Assembly: GCA_964399165.1 (NCBI GenBank)
Contig: CAYNPO010000001.1
Location: 1-64,000 of the forward strand
Direction of reading: 5' to 3'
From: UBA6144 sp964399165
Lineage (GTDB): Bacteria > Bdellovibrionota > Bacteriovoracia > Bacteriovoracales > Bacteriovoracaceae
DNA length: 64,000 bases
Shown: positions 53,339 to 62,142 of the stretch, piece after piece
How positions within the stretch are numbered: position 1 is the first letter of the stretch
How the letters are laid out: each line of letters opens with the position of its first letter
The notes under the pieces: generated by a model
What the model saw: only the letters and a program-made list of their open reading frames with translations
What the model was told of the DNA's origin: nothing
Database searches by the model: none
Translations under genes and position numbers: made by a program

Positions 53339-55722
53339 TCTTCCTCCCGGTAGGGGACAACGCCCAGGTCTTTGATGCCGCGGGCGCGGGGCGGGACGCG
53401 GATGCGCAGCCCCTGGTGGTCGTCGGAGAGTTTCAGCATGTGCGTGCCCTCCTCAAGCCCTTCGATGAAAAAGCGCCCTTCGCGGGTGGTGAAGAACGGG
53501 CGCCCGCCCACTTCCCCGACCCGAAGGCCCAAAGGCCTGCCGTCTTTGTCCACCAGCTGGCCCCCGAGGACCACGGTACCTTTGTCCTCCAGGGGGATCA
53601 AGTGGGCACTCCGGTACGTGGGGTACACCACGAATTTTTCTTGCACCAGTGAGGTGCCGGGGTCCAGGTTGGTCGGGTCGATCTGAACCTCCCGGAACTG
53701 GTAGGGCAAAAGGTTGGTGTAGGTGATCTCCCCGAAGAGACCGGAAGCCCCTTCTGTATAGGGCGACGTGGACCGCAGGCCGAGCTTCTGGCGCTTGAGA
53801 TCGGGAGAAGGTTTGAACAGCACAAAACTGTTAGGCACCGGGCGGGAAAGACCTATGCCGAAGCGTCCATTCTGGTGGGCGAACACGATGGCCTGGCCCA
53901 AGCGGGCGACTCCGCGCCCGTGGGTGCTGTGGGTGTCCGAAAAGCGGGCGGCGGTGTAGCGCCCGCCCAGATCGGCCATGGGTGTGGGGAGGAAGGCGTC
54001 TAGCTCCCCGGAGTCTCGGGTCACGGACTCTTCCGCGGTGGCGCTGACACGCGGCTCGTAGAGGCGGTTGCCGTTGTCGTGGATCAGGTTCACCCGGTTG
54101 AGTTTGTTTTCGGCGTCGTGGAAGCCGCTGATGAGATGGTTGGCGCCATCGAAGGTCCAGGTGAAGAAGGCGTAGGCCACGTCGTTCCACTGTTTGTACT
54201 CATCCCGCGTGCGCGACATGAAGAAACTCAGGTTGAGGTTGCGCCAGGCCCGCAGGTTGATGGCGGCGTCCCAGCCGCGGCGATTGGCCAACTCGGTGTC
54301 TCGCACTTCTCCCAGTGTGCTTCCCAAGGATAGGGTGAGGAGCTCGCGCACCGGCAGGGTGATGTTGGCCTGCCACTGGGCCTTGAGAGCCTGGGTGGCC
54401 CCGGGAAGCGCGCTGAAACCGGCGCCATAGCGCTCGTTGCGGACGGTGAGCGTGTAGGTGTCGAAAAGCCTCGTGCCCACCTTCTGCAACTGCCAGGTGC
54501 CCGAACCCGCGCCGGCGGATTCGCCGTCGGCCTGGACCGCGGCGGCACCGAGGAAGAAGTTTCCCGCCTCGGTGGCCAAACCCGCTTCGACGCCGCCCAA
54601 GGTGTGGCCTTGCTGGCCCTGCCCGTAGCCACCGAGAGAAAAATGGTCCGTGAAACCGTGCTGGACGTAGCCACTGGTGACTTCGTCGCCGTCGTAGGAA
54701 CGGCGGAAAAGGTTGTCAGTAAAAGGTTTGCCGTGGGACAGGGAGAAGTTCCAGTCCCCGTCCTTGAGCAACCCCACCGAGGTGGGGAGGCGGAACTCGT
54801 AGACGCGCTTGTCCCCCAGCTCGTCGGTGGTTTCCACCAGGACGGTGTTGAGCCCGTTGGTCAAGGGAACGTCGCGCAAATCGTAGTTTCCCGGGGGAAG
54901 CATCTCGTCTTTCACGGGAACCCCGTTCACGAAAGTGCGCACCCGGGAGCGGGTACGCAGGACGAAGTTCCCCCGTCCCTGGGGGAAGGGCACCCGGTAA
55001 GGATTGAGGGTAAAATTGCGCGCCACCATCACGCCGCCCACGGGACGCGCCGGCATGAATCCAAAGGACGCCGGATAAACGTCGCCGACCTCCGTGCGCA
55101 CCTGCTTTTTTTGAAAGTCTTTCACCAACCGCGTGTCGCCGCGGAACCAACCCGTGCCGTCGGCCTGGGTTTCCTGGTAATTGGCCTGGGATTCCAGCAC
55201 CACGCCGCCCAGGTTGAGAAACGAATCGGTGTAGGCGTTGAGGCCCTCGCCGCCCAAGGTATCCGAGCCCCAGGCCTTTTCCACGCGGTAGTTGATGGCG
55301 CCGCCGAAACCGGCGGCAGGCAAGGCCTGTCCCTTGAGTTCCTCATCGGGCCCTTCATACAGCTCCAAGCGTCTGCCGGCCCGGTCCTTGGGGGGCAGTT
55401 CCATTTCTAGCTGCAGGAGCGTGGGGTTGTAGCGCAAGGGGAGTTTGAGCGCGTCCACCGCCACCCAGCCGGGCGCGGTGAGGAGGTGCCGATACAGGGG
55501 AGGGCGGGCGGATTTCTTCAAGGCCTTGAGCAAGCTGTTCCGCTCGAGTTCCACCAACCTCTCACCCAAGAGCCGAGCCTTCACTTCGCCGGCGGGAAGT
55601 CCGGACACGACCAAGGGCAAGGGCGTTTCAAGGCGGTGCTGGGCGAACGGCGGGGCGGCCTCCTGTGACAGCGCCGCGGGCGCCGTGAGGAGCAGGGCCG
55701 CCGTCAGGAAGAGGTTAATCAA
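53335..55722 (-). CDS. Outer-membrane fimbrial usher
   Basis: 795 aa. Signal peptide (MINLFLTAALLLTAPAALSQ), an N-terminal chaperone-binding region, a large beta-barrel, and the plug/middle-domain segment (RSRVRTFVNGVPVKDEMLPPGNYDLRDVPLTNGLNTV) typical of FimD/CsuD ushers. The C-terminal domain (VVLGGQLVDKDGRPLGLRVGEVGGRPFFTTREGRFFIEGL) completes it. The usher pumps and orders pilins across the outer membrane. The start is TTG at 55722, overlapping the chaperone gene by 8 bases; no better start is seen. Confidence 0.9.
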   Translation of the reverse strand: MINLFLTAALLLTAPAALSQEAAPPFAQHRLETPLPLVVSGLPAGEVKARLLGERLVELERNSLLKALKKSARPPLYRHLLTAPGWVAVDALKLPLRYNPTLLQLEMELPPKDRAGRRLELYEGPDEELKGQALPAAGFGGAINYRVEKAWGSDTLGGEGLNAYTDSFLNLGGVVLESQANYQETQADGTGWFRGDTRLVKDFQKKQVRTEVGDVYPASFGFMPARPVGGVMVARNFTLNPYRVPFPQGRGNFVLRTRSRVRTFVNGVPVKDEMLPPGNYDLRDVPLTNGLNTVLVETTDELGDKRVYEFRLPTSVGLLKDGDWNFSLSHGKPFTDNLFRRSYDGDEVTSGYVQHGFTDHFSLGGYGQGQQGHTLGGVEAGLATEAGNFFLGAAAVQADGESAGAGSGTWQLQKVGTRLFDTYTLTVRNERYGAGFSALPGATQALKAQWQANITLPVRELLTLSLGSTLGEVRDTELANRRGWDAAINLRAWRNLNLSFFMSRTRDEYKQWNDVAYAFFTWTFDGANHLISGFHDAENKLNRVNLIHDNGNRLYEPRVSATAEESVTRDSGELDAFLPTPMADLGGRYTAARFSDTHSTHGRGVARLGQAIVFAHQNGRFGIGLSRPVPNSFVLFKPSPDLKRQKLGLRSTSPYTEGASGLFGEITYTNLLPYQFREVQIDPTNLDPGTSLVQEKFVVYPTYRSAHLIPLEDKGTVVLGGQLVDKDGRPLGLRVGEVGGRPFFTTREGRFFIEGLEEGTHMLKLSDDHQGLRIRVPPRARGIKDLGVVPYREEE

Positions 55723-56401
55723 TCTTCAGGGTTCCCTTGAAGTCGGGAGTCACGGCGGGGACGGCGGGCAGGGTGAAGACGCGCCGGGCCCCGGCCAGGA
55801 TGTTCTCGCCGGCCAGCCCCTTCACGGCGCCGTCTTTGAGCACGATTTTTTGTGACCCCTTGGTGAGGGTCAAAGTTGGGTTCGTGAGGGGAGCATGCTC
55901 GGTGCCCCGGTTTTCCACGGTCACCTTGAGCTCCTTGCCGGGCTCCAGTTTCACCACCTGCACCTCCGGTGAGGTGGAGCCGGGGTTCACGTAAAGGGCC
56001 GCCACGTATTTGAGTAACATTTTGATGCCGGAGCCCTTCTGCTTTTTCCCGTCCACGTTCAGGGGAAGTTGTTCGGCCACCACCCGGAAGGATTTTTCCG
56101 CCGTCCCCTGCGCCAGGGCCGGGCCCACCCAGCTGACGCGGACGGCGCGTTTTTCTTTGGGGGGGATGATCAGCTGCGGAGGAAAGGCGGCCAGCTGCTT
56201 GGTGGGGGGATTGTCCTCGCTCCCGTCCTCTTTTTGGATGCGCTCGCGCAGGGCGATTTCCACCGCCATGGGTTCCCCGCTGGGGTTGTCCAATAGGTAC
56301 TGGACCTGCTTTTGTCCCGCTTCCATGGTCTGGGACATGGGGGTGAAGGCGAAAGACATCAGAAGGGGGAGGAAAGGCAGCAGCAGGCGTGCGGAAGTCA
56401 T
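55715..56401 (-). CDS. Periplasmic fimbrial chaperone (PapD-like)
   Basis: 228 aa with a signal peptide. The first Ig-like domain ends with the basic strand PPKEKRAVRVSWVG and the second begins after AALYVNPG. The G1 strand and the linker FRVVAEQLPL are typical of archaic/alternative-branch chaperones. It donates a strand to pilins and delivers them to the usher. GGAG lies 7 bases before the ATG. Confidence 0.85.
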   Translation of the reverse strand: MTSARLLLPFLPLLMSFAFTPMSQTMEAGQKQVQYLLDNPSGEPMAVEIALRERIQKEDGSEDNPPTKQLAAFPPQLIIPPKEKRAVRVSWVGPALAQGTAEKSFRVVAEQLPLNVDGKKQKGSGIKMLLKYVAALYVNPGSTSPEVQVVKLEPGKELKVTVENRGTEHAPLTNPTLTLTKGSQKIVLKDGAVKGLAGENILAGARRVFTLPAVPAVTPDFKGTLKID

Positions 56402-56455
56402 CCTTGGCTCCAGTTAAGGTGGCCTTAAAAAGTTACCATGGGGGGTGGGAGGGGG

Positions 56456-56692
56456 CTACTGGGGAATGACGACGACGTAGCGCAGGCCCGCGGCGCCTTC
56501 GGACTCGTGCACGATGGTGCGCAGGGAGTGGCGGCCTTGGTTGGTCTTGAGCTGGTAGCTGTTGGAGCGGTGGCTCCACACCACAGCAGCGGTGGCGGGC
56601 ACTCGTCCCCGCAGCAGCAGCTGTCCGGACGTGGCCGCGGGTCCCGTGAGGGGGGCGAGGAGGATCGCGAGGATGAGGAGGCCGTTCTTCAT
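56456..56692 (-). CDS. Very short pilin-like protein
   Basis: 78 aa. Signal peptide then AATSGQLLLRGRVPAT, the same N-terminus as the other two pilins, but the body stops after about 55 mature residues (ends RYVVVIPQ) instead of ~135. The ATG at 56692 aligns with the starts of the other pilins (MKN); an ATG at 56704 is possible. It lacks the GDYxDxVTFTI C-terminal strand, so it may be a donor-strand-only subunit, a terminator/anchor subunit or a decayed pilin. Confidence 0.6.
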   Translation of the reverse strand: MKNGLLILAILLAPLTGPAATSGQLLLRGRVPATAAVVWSHRSNSYQLKTNQGRHSLRTIVHESEGAAGLRYVVVIPQ

Positions 56693-56733
56693 GAAACGTC
56701 TCATCGGAAGGAATGATGTACTTCTTTAGTCGG

Positions 56734-57201
56734 TCAATTGACTGAGATCGAGAAGGTCAAAACGTCGGAATAATCGCCCTCTAGCAGGTCTTCGTGGGGA
56801 ATGCCGGTGTAGCTGATGCGAACGCCGTGGTTGCGGTTCACCACGGGGGAGTTGCGGTTGAACACGTGGGTCTGGCCGGTGACGAGGTTCGTCTCGCGCC
56901 CCCCCACACGGAGGGTGTAGGGGACGTTGGAGGACAGCGACGTTGCGTGGACCAGCTTGCCGCCGTTGGCGGAGGACACGCTGATGCGGTAGCCGTTGTT
57001 GGTGTTGGCGCTCGCTTTGAGCCGGGCCACTCGGGTGCGGTTCTGGGTGGTGGACAGGGGCAGCGCTGTGGAGAGCGCGTCCGGCAGCACCGTCAGGTTA
57101 AACAGCTGGGGCACGGTGCCCTTCATCAGCAGCTGTCCGGAGGTCGACGCCTGGGCGCCGTACACGGACAGGAGGATGGCTATGGAGAGTATTCTCATCA
57201 T
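56734..57201 (-). CDS. Pilin subunit 2
   Basis: 155 aa from ATG 57201 (a second ATG follows immediately). Signal peptide then STSGQLLMKGTVPQLFNLTVLPD, body with NTNNGYRISVSSANGGKLVHATS and the C-terminus ISYTGIPHEDLLEGDYSDVLTFSISVN. Clearly a paralogue of the first pilin. It has no cysteines, so there is no stabilising disulfide. Its start lies just downstream of a strong terminator, and no good ribosome site is visible, so its expression is probably much lower than that of the major pilin. Confidence 0.78.
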   Translation of the reverse strand: MMRILSIAILLSVYGAQASTSGQLLMKGTVPQLFNLTVLPDALSTALPLSTTQNRTRVARLKASANTNNGYRISVSSANGGKLVHATSLSSNVPYTLRVGGRETNLVTGQTHVFNRNSPVVNRNHGVRISYTGIPHEDLLEGDYSDVLTFSISVN

Positions 57202-57208
57202 GACGCTT

Positions 57209-57233
57209 AAAAAAAGGGGGACCGCAGTCCCCC
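57209..57233 (-). terminator. Strong intrinsic terminator between the two pilin genes
   Basis: On the minus strand: arms GGGGGAC (57227-57233 on plus) and GTCCCCC (57216-57222) with a 4-base loop, followed by seven T residues (A-run at 57209-57215). It should end most transcripts after the major pilin. Confidence 0.9.
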
Positions 57234-57254
57234 TTCCCAAAGGGTGTCTAAGGC

Positions 57255-57722
57255 TCAGTTGGCGGCGATGGTGAAGGTGACGGTGTCAGCGTAATCGCCT
57301 TCCACCAAGTTCTCGTGGGGCACGCCGGTGTAGCTGATCTTCACGTCGCGGTTGGAGTTCACCGAGGCGGCCGAGGAGTAGGTGAAGGTCTGGCCGGAGA
57401 CCAGGTTCACGCTGTTGGAGTTGTAGGAGAGGGTGTAGTTGATGGAAGACGAGGCAACGCTCTCGTGCACCAGCTTGCCGGCGTTGGCGGAGGCGATGCT
57501 CACCTTGTAGCCGGTGTTGGAGTTGGACTTCTCGTTCACCGTGGCCACCTTGGTGTTGGCCTGGGTGGTGTTGAGGGGCAGGCTGGAGGCGATGGTCTCG
57601 GGGGTCACGGTGATGCTGAGCAAGCGGGGGACGTTACCCTTGAGCAGCAGCTGGCCGGAAGTCGCCGCGAGGGCGCCGGTGGTGAGCGTTGTGAGGAGGA
57701 GGGCGGCGGTGAAGTTCTTCAT
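57255..57722 (-). CDS. Major pilin subunit
   Basis: 155 aa. Signal peptide (MKNFTAALLLTTLTTGALA) then ATSGQLLLKGNVPRLLSITVTPE, body with NSNTGYKVSIASANAGKLVHES and the C-terminus ISYTGVPHENLVEGDYADTVTFTIAAN, a typical fimbrial Ig-like fold. No cysteines. First gene of the pilus locus, preceded by a sigma54-like promoter with an AAAGGGA ribosome site, and followed by a strong terminator, consistent with being the abundant shaft subunit. Confidence 0.82.
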   Translation of the reverse strand: MKNFTAALLLTTLTTGALAATSGQLLLKGNVPRLLSITVTPETIASSLPLNTTQANTKVATVNEKSNSNTGYKVSIASANAGKLVHESVASSSINYTLSYNSNSVNLVSGQTFTYSSAASVNSNRDVKISYTGVPHENLVEGDYADTVTFTIAAN

Positions 57723-57766
57723 GAAAATCCCTTTGTTTGTTCCCAAGGACGACTGCTCCAAGGTGA

Positions 57767-57782
57767 TACAAATATTGTGCCA
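57767..57782 (-). promoter_or_regulatory. Sigma54-like promoter of the pilus locus
   Basis: Minus strand TGGCAC-AATAT-TTGTA fits the -24/-12 pattern TGGCAC-N5-TTGCA, with the correct spacing and one mismatch in the -12 element (GT for GC). The start of transcription would be near 57756, about 34 bases before the pilin ATG. No good sigma70 alternative was seen. Confidence 0.5.
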
Positions 57783-57881
57783 GCCTTAAGGGTTGGGCCG
57801 CCATCGCAAGGCAGGATTTTCCCGTAGTGTGGTGTCAATTATGTCGACAGTGGTGGTGCAAAAACGGACGCCGGGGCGGTG

Positions 57882-58502
57882 TCAGTCGATGGTGACGTGG
57901 AAGAGGCGCTGGGCCCTTTCCTTCTCTTCTTCAGGGAAGGGGTTGTGATCACAGGAGAGGTGGTGAAGCGTTGGCAGGCGGGCCACCAGGTCGGGGAAAA
58001 CGCTGAAAGCGTTGTGGTCCAAATTAAGCCGTTTTAAGGCCTTGAGCCCAACGAAGGTGGGGGGCAGGGCCTTAAGCAGGTTCTCCTGTAGATGGGCCTC
58101 TTCCAGTGTGTCCAGGTCCCCAAACTCCGGGGGCAGGGCCTTGAGCCCGCAGCGCTTGAGGGTGAGGGTTTTCAAGGGGGCCCGGCTCCCGCCGCCCAGG
58201 GGAAGCCGCAAGGGTTCCAGGGGAGTTTCCAGCACCTTGAGGTGGGTCAAGGAGGGCAAGTAGAAGAGGGGTGCCAAGCTGCCTTTGAAGGATGGGGCCC
58301 GCACGGAGAAGGTGCGCAGCTTCGCCCAATCCGGGATGCTCTCCGGAAACTCCTTCATGTCCGGGGCCTCGAGGTAGAGTTCCAGCAGGTTGGGGAAGGC
58401 GAAGATCTCCGGCGGAAAGGCGTCGCCCTTGATGGTGGCCTTCAGGACCGTGCAGTCGGAGGGATTTTCCAGGGCCTTGGCTAGACTCTTATACATTCCC
58501 AT
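57882..58502 (-). CDS. Leucine-rich-repeat protein
   Basis: 206 aa, no signal peptide. About seven LRR units of the bacterial type, e.g. LKTLTLKRCGLKALPPEFGDLDTLEEAHLQENLLKAL (shown in part) and LKRLNLDHNAFSVFPDLVARLPTLHHLS; spacing about 23 residues. LRR proteins bind protein partners. It starts 14 bases before the serB stop on the same strand, so it may be the last gene of the pgsA-serB operon. A second ATG at 58496 is equally possible. Confidence 0.8.
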   Translation of the reverse strand: MGMYKSLAKALENPSDCTVLKATIKGDAFPPEIFAFPNLLELYLEAPDMKEFPESIPDWAKLRTFSVRAPSFKGSLAPLFYLPSLTHLKVLETPLEPLRLPLGGGSRAPLKTLTLKRCGLKALPPEFGDLDTLEEAHLQENLLKALPPTFVGLKALKRLNLDHNAFSVFPDLVARLPTLHHLSCDHNPFPEEEKERAQRLFHVTID

Positions 58503-59676
58503 CGAGATGCTCCCCCGGGATGCCCAGGAAATACAAAATGGAGGTCATTGGCCCGTGGCTCATCTGGTGGCGGGCCTCTTTACGGACTTTTTCCTTGGCG
58601 TGGTAGGCGATGCCCAGGCCCGCCTTGGCCAGCATGGGCAGATCGTTGGCGCCGTCGCCGATGGCCACCACCTGCTCCAGGTGGATGCTCTCCTGTTGGG
58701 CGAGGAGTTCCAGGATGAACGCCTTCTGTTGCGCGTTCACCACTTGGCCGGTGACTTTCCCACTCAGCACGTCGCCGTCCCACTCCAGGTCGTTGGCGAA
58801 AGCGTAGTCCATGCCGAGTTTCTGGCGCAGGGCCTCGGCGAAGAACTTGAAGCCCCCGGACACGATGGCCGTGCGGTAGCCCAGGCGCTTCACCGTGCGC
58901 ACGAACTGTTCAGCGCCAGGGGTGAGGGGCAAGCGCTCATGGATCTCGTGGAGCTTCGAGCGCTTGAGGCCCTTGAGCAGGGCGACCCGCTCCTTCAGAG
59001 ATTGGTCGAAGTTCAGCTCGCCGTTCATGGCCCGGGCGGTGATCGCCTTGACCTTGTCGCCCACGCCGTGGACCTCGGCCAGTTCGTCGATGACCTCGCC
59101 TTGGATCAGGGTGGAGTCCATGTCGAAGACGATGAGGCGCTTGTTGTGGCGAAAGACGGTGTCGCGCATGAACGCCACGTCGATGCCGTGGCGGTTGGAG
59201 ATGTCCATCATGCGGGTCTTGATCTCCTCCCACACCACTGGCTTCTGGGCGTGGGCGGCGATGTCGAGGCTCTTGAAGCCGGCGAGCGACATGTTGTCGA
59301 TGCGGTGGATGTTGATGTTGAACCCGGCCAGCGTTTCCGCCACCTCCGCCATGAAGGCGGCGGTGACGCCCTCGGGGGCCACGCAGCTGAGGATGTACTT
59401 CTCCTTCACCGCCCGTTCGTCGGGCAGCCGCTCGATCAGCTCAAAGTCCAGGTCCATGTGCAGGCGCTTGGCCTCGAAGAGCAAGTCTTTCAGGGCCGGC
59501 TGGGACTCGTCCTTGCCCATGTCCAGGAGGAAGCTCAGGCTCAGGAGACCATGGGTCACCGCCTGCCCCATGTCCATGAGCTTCGCTTGGTTCTTGACCA
59601 GGCACTTCATCAGCGCGGCGGTGATGCCGGGACGGTCGGGACCGGTGACGGTGACGAGCACGTGGGGCTGGTTCAT
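58489..59676 (-). CDS. serB: Phosphoserine phosphatase with N-terminal ACT domains
   Basis: Last step of serine synthesis. 395 aa: two ACT-like regions (residues 1-80 and about 95-165) precede the HAD phosphatase. HAD motifs: FDMDSTLIQGEVIDEL (nucleophile Asp185, Asp187), the Ser in AIVSGGFKFF, the Lys in KVTGQVVNAQQKA and GDGANDLPMLAKAG. ACT domains usually give serine feedback. ATG 59676 overlaps the pgsA stop (ATGA). Confidence 0.92.
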   Translation of the reverse strand: MNQPHVLVTVTGPDRPGITAALMKCLVKNQAKLMDMGQAVTHGLLSLSFLLDMGKDESQPALKDLLFEAKRLHMDLDFELIERLPDERAVKEKYILSCVAPEGVTAAFMAEVAETLAGFNINIHRIDNMSLAGFKSLDIAAHAQKPVVWEEIKTRMMDISNRHGIDVAFMRDTVFRHNKRLIVFDMDSTLIQGEVIDELAEVHGVGDKVKAITARAMNGELNFDQSLKERVALLKGLKRSKLHEIHERLPLTPGAEQFVRTVKRLGYRTAIVSGGFKFFAEALRQKLGMDYAFANDLEWDGDVLSGKVTGQVVNAQQKAFILELLAQQESIHLEQVVAIGDGANDLPMLAKAGLGIAYHAKEKVRKEARHQMSHGPMTSILYFLGIPGEHLDGNV

Positions 59677-60302
59677 GGGCGGCTGTCCTCTTGGCGGCGT
59701 TTCTTGTCGGCGCGCTTGAGCTTTAGGGCGCGGATCATGTCGAAGGAGTAGGCCACGGCGGAGCCGAGGGAGAGAAGGCCCGCCACCCAAATACAGATGG
59801 TGCCCAGCATGTGCCAGGGGAGGCCCAACCAGTCGTAGCCGACCATCAGCATGGGGATGGCGGTCATTTGGAAGCCGGTCTTCCATTTCCCACCTTGGGA
59901 AACGGGGATGGTCACTTCCTCATTGGTGGCGAGCAGCCGCAGCGAGGTCATGTACATCTCCCGCAACACCAGCACGATCACCACCACCGGATGCACGCGT
60001 CCCATGGCGGCCAGCATGATCAACGCGGAAACCACTAGGAATTTGTCGGCGATGGGATCCAGGAAGGAACCGAAGACGGTGACGATGTTGCGCTTGCGCG
60101 CGATCCAGCCGTCCAGAAAGTCCGTGAGGGATGCCGCCACGAAGGTCCAAGCCGCCAGGTGCCCCAGGGCCCAGGGCGGGATGGTGCCGGTGCCTTGCTC
60201 GGGGTGGTAGACGAAATACAACGCCAGCACCACCACCGGGATCATCAGCATACGCAGGAGCGTGAGGCGGTTGGGGAGGTTGTCGATTTCGAGGTCGTTC
60301 AC
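59673..60302 (-). CDS. pgsA: CDP-diacylglycerol-glycerol-3-phosphate phosphatidyltransferase
   Basis: Makes phosphatidylglycerophosphate for anionic phospholipids in the inner membrane. 209 aa with five to six membrane helices. The CDP-alcohol phosphotransferase motif is complete: DGWIARKRNIVTVFGSFLDPIAD (Asp64, Gly65, Ala68, Arg69, Gly78, Asp82, Asp86). It starts with GTG at 60302, and the divergent PilZ gene lies 93 bases away. Confidence 0.92.
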   Translation of the reverse strand: MNDLEIDNLPNRLTLLRMLMIPVVVLALYFVYHPEQGTGTIPPWALGHLAAWTFVAASLTDFLDGWIARKRNIVTVFGSFLDPIADKFLVVSALIMLAAMGRVHPVVVIVLVLREMYMTSLRLLATNEEVTIPVSQGGKWKTGFQMTAIPMLMVGYDWLGLPWHMLGTICIWVAGLLSLGSAVAYSFDMIRALKLKRADKKRRQEDSRP

Positions 60303-60395
60303 CGCGCCAGTTTAACAGCTCCATTTTGTGCGGGCAAAAGAAAGCTGCGCCACTGTCCGTTCACGGTTACAATCGAGACTCTCAAAGGAAACGCC

Positions 60396-61115
60396 ATGAC
60401 TGAACGGCACTTCAACCTCATCAAGACCGATATCGACCAGCAGGAAAAACGCGTCTTGCCGCGCTTCCCCGTTTGTTACCTCACGTTCAAACCCGAGCGG
60501 GCCGGGCGGGCTTACGAGGTGAAGGACATCTCCCACACGGGGATGCAGGTGGGCATCAAGGAAGGTGCGCTGGAGTTCAGTCCCGGCCAGATGCTGCAGG
60601 GAACCGTCCATTGGCTAGGCCATGAAATGGCCCTGCAGGGTAAAGTGGTGTGGGCCACTCCCGGTCGGGCCGGGGTGGAGTTCGTGAAGCGGGCGGAAAC
60701 GGCCCAGGCCGTGCTGGGCTTCTTGGCGGAGGAGCGACTGGTGGCGGCCCTCAAGCCCTTGCACCGGATGGATTATGGGGCAGAGCTTCCCGCCCGCCTC
60801 AAGTACTGGTTGCGCTCCGATGGGCCCGTTGAGGTGTTCGTCTGGCAACACCAAGACGGTGAAGTGGCCCAGTTTCAAGTGCTTCTTCTGGAAAATTTCG
60901 TGGAGTGGCAGGACGGTGAGGGCCTTAAAACCGGCCGCATCCTCTCCAAGCGCAACGTTGACACGCCATTGGTGGACGAGGACGAATTCCTGTTCCGTTT
61001 CGACCAAGCCCTGGACGAAGAAAAATTGCGCCGCGCGCGCTCTTTGCTGGCCCGCTTGGGTCCCGATCTTCTTCCCGATGCTGCCCTGGCCTTCCTGCGT
61101 CTTAAACTCGGCTAG
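60396..61115 (+). CDS. PilZ-domain protein with C-terminal extension
   Basis: 239 aa. The c-di-GMP-binding PilZ motifs are present: R-x3-R (EKRVLPRFPV, Arg19 and Arg23) and D/N-x-S-x2-G (DISHTGMQV, 44-49). The C-terminal ~130 residues (from about 110) are alpha/beta with many acidic residues and are not a known domain. It probably alters behaviour (motility, adhesion or secretion) in response to c-di-GMP; the partner is unknown. AAAGGA precedes the ATG. Confidence 0.8.
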   Translation: MTERHFNLIKTDIDQQEKRVLPRFPVCYLTFKPERAGRAYEVKDISHTGMQVGIKEGALEFSPGQMLQGTVHWLGHEMALQGKVVWATPGRAGVEFVKRAETAQAVLGFLAEERLVAALKPLHRMDYGAELPARLKYWLRSDGPVEVFVWQHQDGEVAQFQVLLLENFVEWQDGEGLKTGRILSKRNVDTPLVDEDEFLFRFDQALDEEKLRRARSLLARLGPDLLPDAALAFLRLKLG

Positions 61116-61175
61116 GCTTCCCCTTCCCGCGGGCGCTCCTTCACGGTAGGATCGGGTCATCCCCCAGGAGAGCCC

Positions 61176-62129
61176 ATGAACCGCAACCTTGCCCTTGAAT
61201 TCGTCCGCGTCACGGAAATGGCCGCCATCGCCTCCGCCCGACTCATGGGCAGGGGGGATGAGAAGGCCGCGGACCAGGCGGCGGTGGACGCCATGCGCTC
61301 CATGCTGGATTCGGTGGACTGTGACGCCACCGTGGTGATCGGGGAGGGTGAGCGCGACGAGGCCCCCATGCTCTACATCGGGGAAAAAGTCGGGACCAAG
61401 AACGGCCCCAAGCTCGAGATCGCCCTCGACCCACTGGAAGGCACCACCATCTGTGCCACCGGTGGCCCCAACTCCATTTCCGTCATGGCCATTTCCGAGG
61501 CCGGGGGCATGCTGCATGCGCCGGACACCTACATGCAGAAGATCGCTGTGGGGCCCGAGTGCAAAGGCGTGATCGACATCCGTCTCTCGCCCACGGAGAA
61601 CCTCAAGCGCATCGCCGACGTGAAGAAGTGCCGGCTGCAGGACCTCACCGCCATCGTGCTGGATCGCCCCCGTCACAAGGACCTCATCGAGGAGATCCGG
61701 GCCGCGGGCTGCCGCATCCATCTCATCGGGGATGGCGACGTTTCCGCCGCCATCGCCACCGCCACCCCCAACTCGGGCATCGACGTGCTCTTCGGTGTGG
61801 GCGGGGCCCCCGAGGGGGTCATTGGCGCGGCGGCCCTCCAGTGCCTGGGCGGCGACTTCCAGGGCATCCTCAAGTTCCGCGACAACACCGAGCGTGAGCG
61901 GGCCAAGAAGATGGGCATCACGGATCTCGATCGCGTGTTCAAGATCGACGATTTGGCCCGGGGCAACGTCATGTTCTGCGCCACCGGCGTCACCAACGGC
62001 AGCTTCCTCGACGGAGTGCTGTTCAAGCCCTGGGGCGCCCTGACCCACTCGTTGGTCATGCGCTCGGAGTCCGGCACCATCCGCCACATCCGCGCCGAAC
62101 ACCACTTCGACAAGAAACCCCGTTACTGA
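61176..62129 (+). CDS. glpX: Fructose-1,6-bisphosphatase class II
   Basis: Gluconeogenic phosphatase. 317 aa, normal length. Features: GRGDEKAADQAAVDAMR, VVIGEGERDEAPMLYIGE, ALDPLEGTT (metal-binding Asp-Pro-x-Glu-Gly) and GVGGAPEGVIGAAALQCLGG. The gene opens a small operon with three further genes on the same strand (14, 7 and overlapping bases). Confidence 0.95.
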   Translation: MNRNLALEFVRVTEMAAIASARLMGRGDEKAADQAAVDAMRSMLDSVDCDATVVIGEGERDEAPMLYIGEKVGTKNGPKLEIALDPLEGTTICATGGPNSISVMAISEAGGMLHAPDTYMQKIAVGPECKGVIDIRLSPTENLKRIADVKKCRLQDLTAIVLDRPRHKDLIEEIRAAGCRIHLIGDGDVSAAIATATPNSGIDVLFGVGGAPEGVIGAAALQCLGGDFQGILKFRDNTERERAKKMGITDLDRVFKIDDLARGNVMFCATGVTNGSFLDGVLFKPWGALTHSLVMRSESGTIRHIRAEHHFDKKPRY

Positions 62130-62142
62130 CAAGGAGAGTCCC

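Noticed and set aside
38794..57780. Shared 11-mer ACAAATATTGT near 38796 and 57770
   Set aside because: At 57770 it overlaps a sigma54-like site, but at 38796 the -24 element is absent and no gene lies in that direction; probably coincidence.
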